64,000 nt of DNA. Source: Streptomyces sp. Edi4 (GTDB taxonomy: Bacteria; Actinomycetota; Actinomycetes; Streptomycetales; Streptomycetaceae). Location of the stretch: NCBI RefSeq assembly GCF_040253615.1, contig NZ_JBEJGY010000004.1:3286001-3350000 (forward strand). Direction: 5' to 3'. Positions within the stretch are counted from its first letter, which is position 1. Each line of letters opens with the position of its first letter. A program made the position numbers and the translations under genes. The notes beneath the pieces were generated by a model, which did not search any database, was not told the DNA's origin, and was given only the letters and a program-made list of their open reading frames with translations. Of this stretch, positions 19,452 through 27,987 are shown one piece after another.

Positions 19452-20170
19452 TGGACGACGTGGCGACCGACTCCAGCACCACCCGCACCACCAGCACCAC
19501 TGGTTCCTCCCGCTCCGCCGGGGCCTCCGGTCCCGCCGACAAGCCCCGGCGCACCCGCAGGACCCGGATGACCGGGGCCGAGCGCCGGGAGCAGCTGCTG
19601 GACATCGGTCGCACGCTCTTCGCCGAGAAGGGCTTCGAGGGCACCTCCGTCGAGGAGATCGCGGCGAAGGCCGGCGTCTCCAAGCCGGTGGTGTACGAGC
19701 ACTTCGGCGGCAAGGAGGGGCTGTACGCGGTCGTGGTGGACCGGGAGATGCGCTCGCTGCTCGACGGGGTGACCGGAGCGCTGACCGCGGGCCACCCCCG
19801 GGAGCTCCTCGAGCAGGCCGCGTTCGCGCTGCTCGACTACATCGAGACGTACACGGACGGATTCCGCATTCTTGTGCGCGACTCCCCCGTCGCCCAGTCG
19901 ACCGGCACCTTCGCCTCGCTGATTTCCGACATCGCCACCCAGGTCGAGGACATTCTGGGTCTTGAGTTCAAGGCGCGGGGATTCGATCCGAAACTCGCGC
20001 CGCTCTACGCGCAGGCGCTGGTCGGCATGGTGGCGCTGACCGGGCAGTGGTGGCTCGACGCCCGCAAGCCCGAAAAGGCGGAAGTCGCGGCGCATCTGGT
20101 GAATCTGGCCTGGCACGGCCTGGACGGCATGGAGCAGAAGCCGCGCCTCATAGGACACCGCAAGTCCTGA
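19448..20170 (+). CDS. TetR-family regulator of the desaturase operon
   Basis: 240 aa from ATG 19448, overlapping the desaturase stop by four bases. A Ser/Thr/Arg-rich N-terminal extension (about 40 aa) precedes the helix-turn-helix (AERREQLLDIGRTLFAEKGF, then SVEEIAAKAGVSKPVVYEHF). The C-terminal ligand domain has several aromatic residues near TGQWWLD. It is inferred to repress the operon through the two TACG-N4-CGTA elements upstream, with an acyl-CoA or lipid signal. Confidence 0.9.
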   Translation: MMDDVATDSSTTRTTSTTGSSRSAGASGPADKPRRTRRTRMTGAERREQLLDIGRTLFAEKGFEGTSVEEIAAKAGVSKPVVYEHFGGKEGLYAVVVDREMRSLLDGVTGALTAGHPRELLEQAAFALLDYIETYTDGFRILVRDSPVAQSTGTFASLISDIATQVEDILGLEFKARGFDPKLAPLYAQALVGMVALTGQWWLDARKPEKAEVAAHLVNLAWHGLDGMEQKPRLIGHRKS

Positions 20171-20183
20171 CCCCCCGCCCCCG

Positions 20184-20340
20184 GGCGGGCGCGGGCCGCA
20201 CGACCCCCCGGCCCCAGGCGGGCGCGGGCCGCACGACCTCCCGGCCCCAGGCGAACGCCGACCGCCGCACCACCTCCCGGCCCCGGCCAGGGGCCGACCG
20301 CACGATCCCGGCCCCCGCCAGGAGCCGGACGCACGCCCCC
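20184..20340. repeat. Degenerate ~33-bp GC-rich repeats
   Basis: About five imperfect units built on GGCCCCAGGCGGGCGCGGGCCGCAC fragments separate tetR from the FG-GAP remnant. They look like decayed linker-coding or slippage DNA. Confidence 0.65.
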
Positions 20341-20344
20341 CCCC

Positions 20345-20896
20345 GGCGCCGAGCTGTACGTCGCTCTCGACAACGGCACGCCGGCCCAGACGTTCGCCAA
20401 CAGCCTGGGCGCCTACAAGGACCTCGCCACCCCCGGTGACCTCCGCGGCTCAAGCGCTCCCGAGGTGCTGGACCTGTCCCCGACCGGGATCCTGACGCTG
20501 TACGCCGATGTCACCATGAGCGGCCTCGGGACCGGCAGTTGGTCCGGTTCGGGCTGGAACATGTACAACAAGGTCATCGCGGCCGGGGACGTCAGCAGGG
20601 ACGGCAAGAACGACCTGCTGGCCCGCACGCCCGGCGGCGATCTGTACTTCTACGCCGGCACCGGCCACGCCTCGACTCCGTTCGAGAGCCGCGTACGGAT
20701 CGGTCCCGGCTGGGACATGTACAGCGGCAGCAAGATCGCCGCACCCGGCGACCTGACCGGCGACGGCCGCTCGGACCTGGTCGCGGTGGACTCGGCGGGC
20801 ACCCTGTGGCGCTACGACGCCGACGGCACGGGCACGTTCAAGAGCCCGGTGAAGATCGGCTGGGGCTGGAACACCTACAAGTACGGCATCTACTAG
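20345..20896 (+). pseudogene. 5'-truncated FG-GAP/VCBS repeat protein remnant
   Basis: Coding sequence with clear FG-GAP blade motifs (GDVSRDGKNDLLART, GDLTGDGRSDLVAVD, and a decayed GDLRGSSAPEVLDL) ends at TAG 20896. In-frame homology-like text continues upstream of the first GTG (20465) to about 20351, where it meets GC repeats. There is no start, ribosome binding site or signal peptide. Intact Streptomyces proteins of this type are long, secreted and end with this WGWNTYKYGIY-like tail. It is therefore judged the C-terminal stump of a lost secreted protein. A short expressed 143-aa protein from 20465 is the alternative. Confidence 0.7.
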
Positions 20897-20967
20897 GCGG
20901 CCCCAGCACCGCCCGGCGCCCTGTCCCCCACGCGAGGGGCAGGGCGCTCCCCCGTTCCTGCGGCCGG

Positions 20968-21330
20968 TTACGCCAATGGCTCCAGGAACTCCAGCCGGTT
21001 GCCGGCCGGGTCCTCGGAGTAGAACCGCCGGTGGCCCGGCAGGTTGTCGTCCCAGACGACCGTGGCGCCGCGCTCCGCCAACCGGCGGGCGTACGCCTCG
21101 ATCGCGGTGACGCGCAGACCGGGGTGGGCCTTCTTCGCGGGCCGGAAGTCCTCCTCCACGCCCAGGTGGAGCTGGACACTGCCGTACTGGAACCAGCAGC
21201 CGCCACGGGCCGCGAGCGGCGGCGGCTTGGGGATCTCGGTCATGCCGAGCACGTCCTGGTAGTACGACCTCAGCGCGGGCTCGCTGCCCGGCGGGGCGGC
21301 GAGCTGAACATGGTCGACGGCGGCGAGCAT
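20968..21330 (-). CDS. VOC-superfamily protein (glyoxalase/dioxygenase-like)
   Basis: 120 aa from ATG 21330, with AAAGGAG upstream; the longer frame runs into the 9-bp repeats and is rejected. A single vicinal-oxygen-chelate domain is visible. Candidate metal ligands are His in VDHVQLAAP, His in QLHLGVEEDF and Glu in NRLEFLEPL. Substrate unknown; members include glyoxalases and resistance proteins. It lies downstream of tam on the same strand, separated by a minisatellite. Confidence 0.87.
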   Translation of the reverse strand: MLAAVDHVQLAAPPGSEPALRSYYQDVLGMTEIPKPPPLAARGGCWFQYGSVQLHLGVEEDFRPAKKAHPGLRVTAIEAYARRLAERGATVVWDDNLPGHRRFYSEDPAGNRLEFLEPLA

Positions 21331-21350
21331 CGCCGGGGTCTCCTTTCCTT

Positions 21351-21485
21351 CGGGCCGCACGGGCCTCACGGGTCTCACGGGTCTCACGGGCCTGACGGGC
21401 CGCACGGGCCGCACGGGCCGCACGGGCCTGGCGGGTCTTTCCGGTCTTCCGGGTCTTTCCGGTCTTCCGGGTCTTCCGGGTCTCC
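21351..21485. repeat. 9-bp minisatellite, 15 units, between tam and VOC gene
   Basis: Fifteen contiguous 9-bp units, nine of type CGGGCC/TNNN followed by six of type CGGGTCTTC / CCGGTCTTC. It fills the interval between the tam stop and the VOC ribosome binding site and has no stop codon in one frame (it encodes an Arg-Pro-Val run). Confidence 0.93.
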
Positions 21486-21489
21486 CGGG

Positions 21490-22338
21490 CTACTTCTTGC
21501 GGGCCACCGCGAAGATCCGGCGGAAGGGGAAGACCGTGCCGTGGGGGCCCGGTGGGTAGGCCTCGCGCAGGCGGTCGCGGTATTCGGTGAGCAGCGCGTC
21601 CACGGCCTGCTGGTCGCCGTCGAGCGCGGTGAGCACGGGGCGCAGGGCGGTGCCCTTCACCCAGTCGAGGACGGGGTCCTGGCCGGTGAGCAGCTGGCAG
21701 TAGACGGTTTCCCAGGCATCGGTCTCGCAGCCGAGGTCGGCGAGCTTGGTGAGGTAGTCGGCGGGTTCGAGGACATGGACGTAACGGCGGCCGTGGTCGC
21801 CGAGGCGGGTGCGCCAGCGGGGGGATTCGCACAGCTCGGCGAGGATGGCGTGGCTGGGTGAGGTGAAATTGCCCGGCACCTGGAAGGCGAAGGTGCCGCC
21901 GGGGGCGAGGCCGTCGATCCAGGCGGGGAAGGAATCGGGGTGATTGGGCACCCATTGCAGGGCCGCGTTGGAGACGATCAGGTCGTACGGTTCGCCGGGC
22001 ACCCAGTGCGTGGCGTCGGCGACCTGGAAATCGAGCCAGCCGCCGCCCGGGGTGGTGCCCGCGTAGTCCTTGTCGGCCTGGGCGAGCATCTGCGGGGAGA
22101 GGTCGAAGCCGGTGATGCGGGCGTCGGGCCAGCGGTCGGCGAGGCGGGCGGTGACATTGCCGGGGCCGCAGCCGAGGTCGGCTATCCGGGGCGAGAGGCC
22201 CCCGCTCGTGGGCAGGTCGGGTATGCGGGTGAGCAGGTCGAGGAACGGGCGGGTGCGGTGCCCGGCGTGGCGCAGATACTGCTGTGGATCCCAGACCGGC
22301 GGCCCGGCCGGTGTGGTCGACGACGAATCGGAATGCAT
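21490..22338 (-). CDS. tam: Trans-aconitate 2-methyltransferase
   Basis: 282 aa from ATG 22338, with AAGGGGG ten bases upstream. It methylates trans-aconitate, a by-product that inhibits aconitase, using S-adenosylmethionine. The SAM-binding motif is IADLGCGPGNVT, followed by FDLSPQML and YDLIVSNAALQWVPNH. Length and C-terminal FPFRRIFAVARK fit the Tam family. It is divergent from a MarR regulator whose intergenic palindrome is shown. In S. coelicolor the orthologous pair is tam/tamR, where TamR controls tam during oxidative stress. Confidence 0.93.
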   Translation of the reverse strand: MHSDSSSTTPAGPPVWDPQQYLRHAGHRTRPFLDLLTRIPDLPTSGGLSPRIADLGCGPGNVTARLADRWPDARITGFDLSPQMLAQADKDYAGTTPGGGWLDFQVADATHWVPGEPYDLIVSNAALQWVPNHPDSFPAWIDGLAPGGTFAFQVPGNFTSPSHAILAELCESPRWRTRLGDHGRRYVHVLEPADYLTKLADLGCETDAWETVYCQLLTGQDPVLDWVKGTALRPVLTALDGDQQAVDALLTEYRDRLREAYPPGPHGTVFPFRRIFAVARKK

Positions 22339-22420
22339 GTTCGAGCCCCCTTGCAGGTGCGGCTGAGCGAAGCGGAACAGAGTCCCGGCCCCTCCATGCC
22401 CAATGGTGGCTCGATATATA

Positions 22421-22434
22421 TCTTGACGTCAAGA
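22421..22434. promoter_or_regulatory. Palindrome in tam-tamR intergenic region (likely TamR operator)
   Basis: TCTTGACGTCAAGA is a perfect 14-bp palindrome midway between tam (start 22338) and tamR (start 22470). It overlaps a TTGAC that could be a -35 element. TamR is known to bind this intergenic region in S. coelicolor; assignment of this exact site is inference. Confidence 0.75.
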
Positions 22435-22469
22435 GACTTCACGTCGAGGAACCCTTTACACTGATCGAC

Positions 22470-22967
22470 ATGGAGGACGAGGTCGACCGACTGGTGGCAG
22501 CATGGCGCCGAGAGCGCCCGGACCTCGACGTGGAGCCGCTTGAGGTCCTGAGCCGGGTCAGCCGCCTTGCGCGCCATCTCGACCGGGCCCGCCGACTCGC
22601 CTTCGCCGAGCACAGCCTGGAGCCCTGGGAGTTCGACGTCCTGACGTCGCTTCGGCGCGCGGGCGCCCCCTACCAGCTCTCTCCGGGGCAGCTGCTGACC
22701 CAGACCCTGGTCACCTCGGGCACGATGACCAACCGGATCGACAGGCTCGCCAAGAAGGGCCTGGTCGAGCGGCTTCCCGACCCCAGCGACCGGCGGGGCG
22801 TGCTGGTGCGGCTCACCTCCGAGGGCCGCGACCGGGCCGACCAGGCGCTCGCCGGACTCCTCGAACAGGAGCGGGCCATCCTCGGCGAGCTCAGCCGCGC
22901 CCAGCGGGGCGAACTGGCGGCCCTGCTACGCCAGTTGACCGCCCCGTTCGACAACATCCCCGGCTAG
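22470..22967 (+). CDS. tamR: MarR-family regulator TamR
   Basis: 165 aa from ATG 22470. The winged helix-turn-helix is clear (WEFDVLTSLRRAG, LVTSGTMTNRIDRLAKKGLV, DPSDRRGVLVRLT with the conserved wing DRR). It is divergent from tam and matches TamR by position and family. In S. coelicolor TamR responds to citrate, cis- and trans-aconitate and isocitrate. Its last 42 bp overlap the 3' end of the convergent LuxR regulator gene, so the two transcripts are antisense at their ends. Confidence 0.92.
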   Translation: MEDEVDRLVAAWRRERPDLDVEPLEVLSRVSRLARHLDRARRLAFAEHSLEPWEFDVLTSLRRAGAPYQLSPGQLLTQTLVTSGTMTNRIDRLAKKGLVERLPDPSDRRGVLVRLTSEGRDRADQALAGLLEQERAILGELSRAQRGELAALLRQLTAPFDNIPG

Positions 22968-23690
22968 GTCGACCGGGCCGACGCCCGCCCTGCGGGCCAG
23001 CGCGACGGCCGCGAGCGTGGAGTGCACGCCCAGCTTGCCCAGCACGTTCTGCATATGGGTGCGCACGGTGTGCGGGGACAGGAACAGCCGCTCCGCGACC
23101 GCCTTGCGGCCGAGCCCGGCCACCATGCAGCGCAACACCTCGCGCTCGCGCGGGGTCAGCGACTCCACCAGCCGTTCCGACTCGGTGCGGTGCTTACGCG
23201 CGGCCATCAGCTCCCGCAGCACGCCGGTGAGCAGCGCGGGCGGCAGATGCGTCTCGTCGCGCAGGACGCCCCGGATGACGGCGAGCAGCCGTTGCAGGGA
23301 GCAGTCCTTGGCGACCCAGCCGCTCGCGCCGGCGCCGAGCGCGAGGGCGGCCCTGGCCGGGTCGTCCTTCTCGGCGAGGACGACCGTACGCACCGCGGGC
23401 TGGCCCGCGCGTACGCCCGCGACCAGCGAGATGCCGTCCACCAGGCCCTCCGCGCCGCCCTCGGGGACCGCCCGGGCCACCGGGACCGCGGCCGACGCGC
23501 CGAGGTCCGCGTCCACGAGCATCACATCGAAGCGGCGCCCCTCGGCCGCGCCCCGCTCCAGGCAGCGCAGCGCGGCGGGGCCGCTGCCGGCCGCCGCGAC
23601 GTCCACGTCGGGCTCCGCCGCCAGGGCCGCCGCCAGCGACTCGGCGAAGATGCGGTGGTCGTCCACCACCAGAACTCGGATCCGTACCAA
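22926..23690 (-). CDS. LuxR/NarL-type response regulator
   Basis: 254 aa. The apparent start is TTG 23690, with GGGGGT about eight bases upstream. The receiver domain has D10-D11 and the phospho-acceptor D60 (in FDVMLVDAD) plus a Lys in GWVAKDC. The C-terminal LuxR helix-turn-helix reads LTPREREVLRCMVAGLGRKAVAERLFLSPHTVRTHMQNVL. It lacks an adjacent kinase; a long segment (about 64-88) is inserted after the phospho site. The 3' end overlaps tamR by 42 bp. Confidence 0.87.
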   Translation of the reverse strand: MVRIRVLVVDDHRIFAESLAAALAAEPDVDVAAAGSGPAALRCLERGAAEGRRFDVMLVDADLGASAAVPVARAVPEGGAEGLVDGISLVAGVRAGQPAVRTVVLAEKDDPARAALALGAGASGWVAKDCSLQRLLAVIRGVLRDETHLPPALLTGVLRELMAARKHRTESERLVESLTPREREVLRCMVAGLGRKAVAERLFLSPHTVRTHMQNVLGKLGVHSTLAAVALARRAGVGPVDLAGDVVERGGQLA

Positions 23691-23954
23691 GTGACACCCC
23701 CAGGCTCACAGGACGGACCGGTACGGATACGGCGCCCGGAGCCGGGAGCACCACGGACGCACGGCCGCCGCCACGCGCTGTGTACTACCCCGCCCCCGGG
23801 CGCCGTACCCGACTGTCTCGCCCCCTGATCAACACCGGCCCCCACCGGTGCTGTGCATCAGCGTAGGGCCGGGAGCCGTGAGGGGAAGGCACTTTGCCGA
23901 ACTGTTTGAACCCGGACGGCTACGTGGCGTACACGAATGTTTAAGGTGAGCACC

Positions 23955-24428
23955 ATGTTTCGTATCGAGACAGAAATGGACAAGGACCGTCAGGTGCAGC
24001 TCCATCGGCGGCTACGGGACACGAACACCGAGCGGTCGCCGGTGCTGCGGGCGATGCGGGGGACGGCGGCGGAGAAGGAAGTGCCGCTCCAGGTCTGGGG
24101 GTTGACCGAGGACGCGCTGATGGCCGGGGGGCTGGTGGGGCGCACGTGGGCCGGGTGGCTCCACGTCGACCTCCTGTGGGTCGATCCGGGTGTGCGCGCG
24201 GCGGGCCTCGGCACGCAACTGCTCGCCCGTGCCGAGGAGTTGGCCAGTCGCGAGCGCGGTTGCCGGTACGCCCGGGTGGAGACGTGGGACTTCCAGGCCC
24301 CGGACTTCTACCGCGCCCGGGGCTACGAAATCGTGGCCACGATCCCCGACTATCCGCCCGGCATCACGGAATACACCCTGACCAAGCCCCTGAGCGGGGC
24401 TCCGCCCCAGACCCCGTTCGCGCCTTGA
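23955..24428 (+). CDS. GNAT-family N-acetyltransferase with repeat-derived C-terminus
   Basis: 157 aa from ATG 23955, with AAGGTGAG upstream. An in-frame ATG at 23937 is weaker. The acetyl-CoA loop is WVDPGVRAAGLGTQLL, followed by RYARVETWDFQAPDFYRARGYE. The natural end of the fold is near YTLTKPL. The last 12 residues (LSGAPPQTPFAP) are encoded by the dispersed intergenic repeat, which supplies the stop codon. Substrate unknown. Confidence 0.88.
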   Translation: MFRIETEMDKDRQVQLHRRLRDTNTERSPVLRAMRGTAAEKEVPLQVWGLTEDALMAGGLVGRTWAGWLHVDLLWVDPGVRAAGLGTQLLARAEELASRERGCRYARVETWDFQAPDFYRARGYEIVATIPDYPPGITEYTLTKPLSGAPPQTPFAP

Positions 24429-24560
24429 GGGCCAGGGGGACCCCCATGACAGGCCGACCGTGCTCACACGGGCCCGCACCGGATACCCAGGGGCGCGGGG
24501 AACCGCGCGACCAGCCACGTACGCCCCGCACCCGCCCCTCGCACCCCCGGCGGTTTTCGG
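24392..24560. repeat. Dispersed repeat fragments between GNAT and galK
   Basis: GCGGGGCTCCGCCCCAGACC (24394) and a reverse-oriented CAGGGGCGCGGGGAACCGCG (24489) fragment match the elements in other intergenic gaps. No gene is supported between the GNAT stop and the galK stop. Confidence 0.75.
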
Positions 24561-24579
24561 GGAGGGGCGGGGTGGGGGA

Positions 24580-25725
24580 TCAACGCATGCGTCGGGCGCC
24601 CGGCGAGGGGGTCGCTTCGAACAGGCGGGGCGCCGCAAGGCCCGCCGTCTCGAAGGCGACCGCCAGCGCCTTGGCGACCCGGTCCGCCCCCGCCTCCTCC
24701 ACCAGCACGATCGCCGAGCCCCCGAACCCCCCGCCCGTCATCCGCGCCCCCAGCGCGCCGGCGGACACCGCCGTCTCCACCACCAGGTCCAGCTCCGCGC
24801 AGGACACCCGCAGGTCGTCCCGCAGGGAGGCGTGCCCCTCGGTCAGGACCGGCCCCACCCCCCGTACGTCCCCCGCCGCCAGCAGCGCGGCGACCCGCTC
24901 GACCCGCGCGTTCTCGTTCACCACGTGCCGCACACAGCCCCGCACCACCGGCGAGGACAGCTCGCGCAGCGCGTCGGCCAGTCGCGCGTGGGGCACTTCG
25001 CGCAGGGTCCGCACCCCCAGCTCCCGCGCGCCGCGCTCGCACCCGGCGCGCCGCTCGGCATACGCGCCGTCACCGAGCGCGTGTTGTACGCGGGTGTCGA
25101 CAACCAGCAGCCGCAGGCCGTGCGCGGGCAGATCGAAGGGGATCTGGCGCCGGGACAGGTCGCGGGCGTCGAGGTGCAGCACCTGGCCCTCGACGCAGCA
25201 CGCCGACGCCGTCTGGTCCATGATCCCGCACGGGACGCCGACGAAGGCGTTCTCCGCCCGCTGGGCGAGCGCCGCCAACTCCCCTGCGGAGAGGGGGAGT
25301 TCGTACAGATCGCGCAGGGCGAGCGCGGTCACCACCTCAAGGGCGGCCGAGGACGACAGGCCCGCGCCCGTCGGCACCGTCGAGGCGAGGTGGACGTCCG
25401 CGCCGCCCACCGCGTGCCCCGCCTCACGCAGCGCCCACACCACGCCCGCCGGGTACGCCGCCCAGCCCGCGCCGGAGAGCGGCGCGAGCGCGTCGGACCG
25501 CAGTTCCACGACGGGCCCTTCGATGTCCGCCGAGTGCAGCCTGAGGACGCCGTCGGCGCGCCGGGCCACCGCCACCACCGCCGTGTGCGGCAGCGCGAGT
25601 GGCATGACGAAGCCCTCGTTGAAGTCGGTGTACTCGCCGATCAGGTTGACGCGGCCGGGCGCCGCCCACACCCCGTCCGGCTCATAGCCGTACAACTCCC
25701 GGAATCCGGCGGCCACTTCACTCAT
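24580..25725 (-). CDS. galK: Galactokinase
   Basis: 381 aa from ATG 25725, which overlaps the end of galE by 8 bases. It phosphorylates galactose with ATP, the first Leloir-pathway step. The signature GRVNLIGEYTDFNEG, the GHMP ATP loop PTGAGLSSSAALE and the C-terminal GGGFGGSAI are all present. It is the last gene of galT-galE-galK, the S. lividans-type gal operon. Confidence 0.97.
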   Translation of the reverse strand: MSEVAAGFRELYGYEPDGVWAAPGRVNLIGEYTDFNEGFVMPLALPHTAVVAVARRADGVLRLHSADIEGPVVELRSDALAPLSGAGWAAYPAGVVWALREAGHAVGGADVHLASTVPTGAGLSSSAALEVVTALALRDLYELPLSAGELAALAQRAENAFVGVPCGIMDQTASACCVEGQVLHLDARDLSRRQIPFDLPAHGLRLLVVDTRVQHALGDGAYAERRAGCERGARELGVRTLREVPHARLADALRELSSPVVRGCVRHVVNENARVERVAALLAAGDVRGVGPVLTEGHASLRDDLRVSCAELDLVVETAVSAGALGARMTGGGFGGSAIVLVEEAGADRVAKALAVAFETAGLAAPRLFEATPSPGARRMR

Positions 25726-26689
25726 CGCCGGCTCCCCGCAGGCCACGCGCGAACGTCCACGCGTCGGCCACGATCCCTGCGAGGTCCGCGCGCGAGGGCG
25801 CCCAGCCGAGCCGGTCGTGGGCGCGCGCCGCCGATGCGACCAGGACGGCCGGGTCGCCGCCGCGCCGGCCCGCGACGACCTCGGGGATCTCGTGCCCGGT
25901 GACCTTGCGGGCGGTCTCGATGACCTCACGGACCGAGAACCCGTTGCCGTTGCCCAGGTTGCACACCAGGTGCTCGCCGGGCGTCGCCGCGTCGAGGGCG
26001 CGCAAATGGGCCTCGGCCAGGTCGGCCACGTGGATGTAGTCGCGCACGCAGGTGCCGTCGGGGGTGGGGTAGTCGTCACCGTAGACGGAGATGAACTCCC
26101 GCTCCCCCAGGGCCACTTGGAGGACGAGGGGGATCAGGTGGGATTCCGGCGCGTGGCGTTCGCCGCACGTTCCGTAGGCGCCCGCCACGTTGAAGTAGCG
26201 CAGTGACACCGCGGCGAGGCCGTGCGCCGCGCACTCCCCCGCGATCATGTGGTCGACGGCGAGCTTGGAGGCGCCGTAGGGGCTGGTGGGCGCGGTCGGG
26301 TCGGTCTCGGTGATGGGGACCGAGACGGGTTCGCCGTAGGTGGCCGCCGTGGAGGAGAAGACCAGGCGGCGCACGCCCGCGTCGCGCATCGCCGCGAGCA
26401 GCGCCATGGTGCCGCCGACGTTGTTGGCCCAGTACTTCTCAGGAACGGCGACCGACTCACCGACCTGCGAGAACGCGGCGAAGTGGAGCACGGCTTCGAA
26501 GGAGGGGTCGAGCCATTGGGCGGCGTCCTGGATGCGGCCCTCGATGAAGGAGGCGCCGGCCGGGACGGCTGCGCGAAAGCCCGTGGAGAGGTCGTCGAGG
26601 ACGGTCACGTCGTGGCCGGCCTCGACCAGATGGGCCGCCACCACGCTGCCTACATACCCCGCGCCGCCCGTCACCAGGTACTTGCTCAT
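25718..26689 (-). CDS. galE: UDP-glucose 4-epimerase
   Basis: 323 aa from ATG 26689, overlapping the galT stop by four bases (ATGA). It interconverts UDP-galactose and UDP-glucose with bound NAD. The Rossmann loop is TGGAGYVGS, the catalytic pair lies in YGASKLAVDH, and NVAGAYG follows. In Streptomyces this gene also has an internal promoter (galP2) in the operon; I cannot place it confidently here. Confidence 0.97.
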   Translation of the reverse strand: MSKYLVTGGAGYVGSVVAAHLVEAGHDVTVLDDLSTGFRAAVPAGASFIEGRIQDAAQWLDPSFEAVLHFAAFSQVGESVAVPEKYWANNVGGTMALLAAMRDAGVRRLVFSSTAATYGEPVSVPITETDPTAPTSPYGASKLAVDHMIAGECAAHGLAAVSLRYFNVAGAYGTCGERHAPESHLIPLVLQVALGEREFISVYGDDYPTPDGTCVRDYIHVADLAEAHLRALDAATPGEHLVCNLGNGNGFSVREVIETARKVTGHEIPEVVAGRRGGDPAVLVASAARAHDRLGWAPSRADLAGIVADAWTFARGLRGAGDE

Positions 26690-27741
26690 TCAGCCGCCAC
26701 CTCTCGCAGTCGCTCGGCCGCGGTCTCCGGCGGCACATCGTTGATGAACACGTTCATGCCGGATTCGGAACCCGCGAGGTACTTCAGCTTGCCGGAAGTA
26801 CGTCGGATGGTGAAAAGCTCCAGATGGAGCCCGAACTCCTCGCGGTCGAGGGCTCCCTCGCCCCGGAACGGCGCCTGGTGCCAGGCGGAGATGTAGGGGG
26901 TGGGCGGCTCGCCGGGGCCGAAGATCCGGTCGAAGCGCCGCAGGAGTTCCAGGTAGATCCGGGGGAACTCGGTGCGCGCGCCCTCGTCGAGGGCCCGCAG
27001 GTCGGGGACGCGCCGCTTGGGGTGCAGATGGACCTCGTAGGGCCAGTGCGCCGCGTACGGCACGAACGCCACCCAGTGCTCGCCCTCCAGGACCACCCGT
27101 TCGCCGTCGGCGAGTTCCCGCTGGACCACGTCGTCGAAGAGGTTGCGCCCGCCGGTGCGCTCGCGGTGCTCGGCGAGCGAGCGGAGCATGAGGGCGGTGC
27201 GGGGGGTGGTGAAGGGGTAGCCGTAGATCTGGCCGTGCGGGTGGCCGAGGGTGACGCCGATCTCCGCGCCCCGGTTCTCGAAGCAGAACACCTGCTGGAC
27301 CTGGGGGAGTTCGGCGAGGTCGGCGGTGCGGTCGGTCCACGCCTCAAGGACCAGGGCGGCCTGTTCCTCGGTGAGGTCGGCGAAGGAGGAGTCGTGGTCG
27401 GGAGTGAAGCAGACGACCTCGCAGCGGCCGGAGTCGCCGGCGAGCGAGGGGAAGCGGTTCTCGAAGACGACGACGTCGTAGTCGTCGGCCGGGATCTCGC
27501 TGTCGCGGCCCTCGCGCGAGGGGCAGAGCGGGCAGGCGTCGGCGGGCGGCAGATAGGTGCGGCCCTGGCGGTGCGATGCGACGACGACGGTGTCGCCGAG
27601 CAGCGGGTCGCGGCGCAGCTGGGAGGCGGTGGAGACCGGGTCGAGCGGGCGCCGGTCGGTCTCGTCCCGTACGAGGTCGTCCCGCGCGTCGTAGTAGAGC
27701 AGCTCCCGACCGTCGGCGAGCCGGGTCGACGTCTTCTTCAC
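26686..27741 (-). CDS. galT: Galactose-1-phosphate uridylyltransferase
   Basis: 351 aa. GTG 27741 is chosen because GGAGG lies five bases before it; ATG 27756 is possible but has no ribosome binding site. It exchanges UMP between UDP-glucose and galactose 1-phosphate. The zinc pair sits in ACPLCPS and the active-site histidines in LGHPHGQIYGYPF; a second histidine cluster is EVHLHPKR. It is the first gene of the operon and is divergent from a symporter across a 246-bp control region. Confidence 0.96.
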   Translation of the reverse strand: MKKTSTRLADGRELLYYDARDDLVRDETDRRPLDPVSTASQLRRDPLLGDTVVVASHRQGRTYLPPADACPLCPSREGRDSEIPADDYDVVVFENRFPSLAGDSGRCEVVCFTPDHDSSFADLTEEQAALVLEAWTDRTADLAELPQVQQVFCFENRGAEIGVTLGHPHGQIYGYPFTTPRTALMLRSLAEHRERTGGRNLFDDVVQRELADGERVVLEGEHWVAFVPYAAHWPYEVHLHPKRRVPDLRALDEGARTEFPRIYLELLRRFDRIFGPGEPPTPYISAWHQAPFRGEGALDREEFGLHLELFTIRRTSGKLKYLAGSESGMNVFINDVPPETAAERLREVAAE

Positions 27742-27890
27742 CTGAACCTCCACCATCCAACAGAACCGCACACAACAAACCACAAGCCAACAGCGCCCGT
27801 CAATGACCCCGCGCCAGGGCGCGCCAAGAGGCGCGGGAGCGGAGTGGGTGTCGGGCACGATCACAATCAAACAAACAATCTCATCAAAAG

Positions 27891-27907
27891 TGTTCAGTTT
27901 CTGAACA
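27891..27907. promoter_or_regulatory. Palindrome in galT-symporter control region
   Basis: A perfect 17-bp palindrome: TGTTCAG, spacer TTT, CTGAACA, in an AT-rich patch between divergent galT and the symporter gene. It is a likely operator for a sugar regulator. The surrounding AT-rich segment (27860-27910) is where galP1-like promoters would lie. Confidence 0.7.
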
Positions 27908-27987
27908 TCGAGGCGTAGGTTCCCGTCCCGGACCGGTACGACCGGATCGGCATGTCCGGATCAGTAAGCGCGACGAAGCGGGTACGC

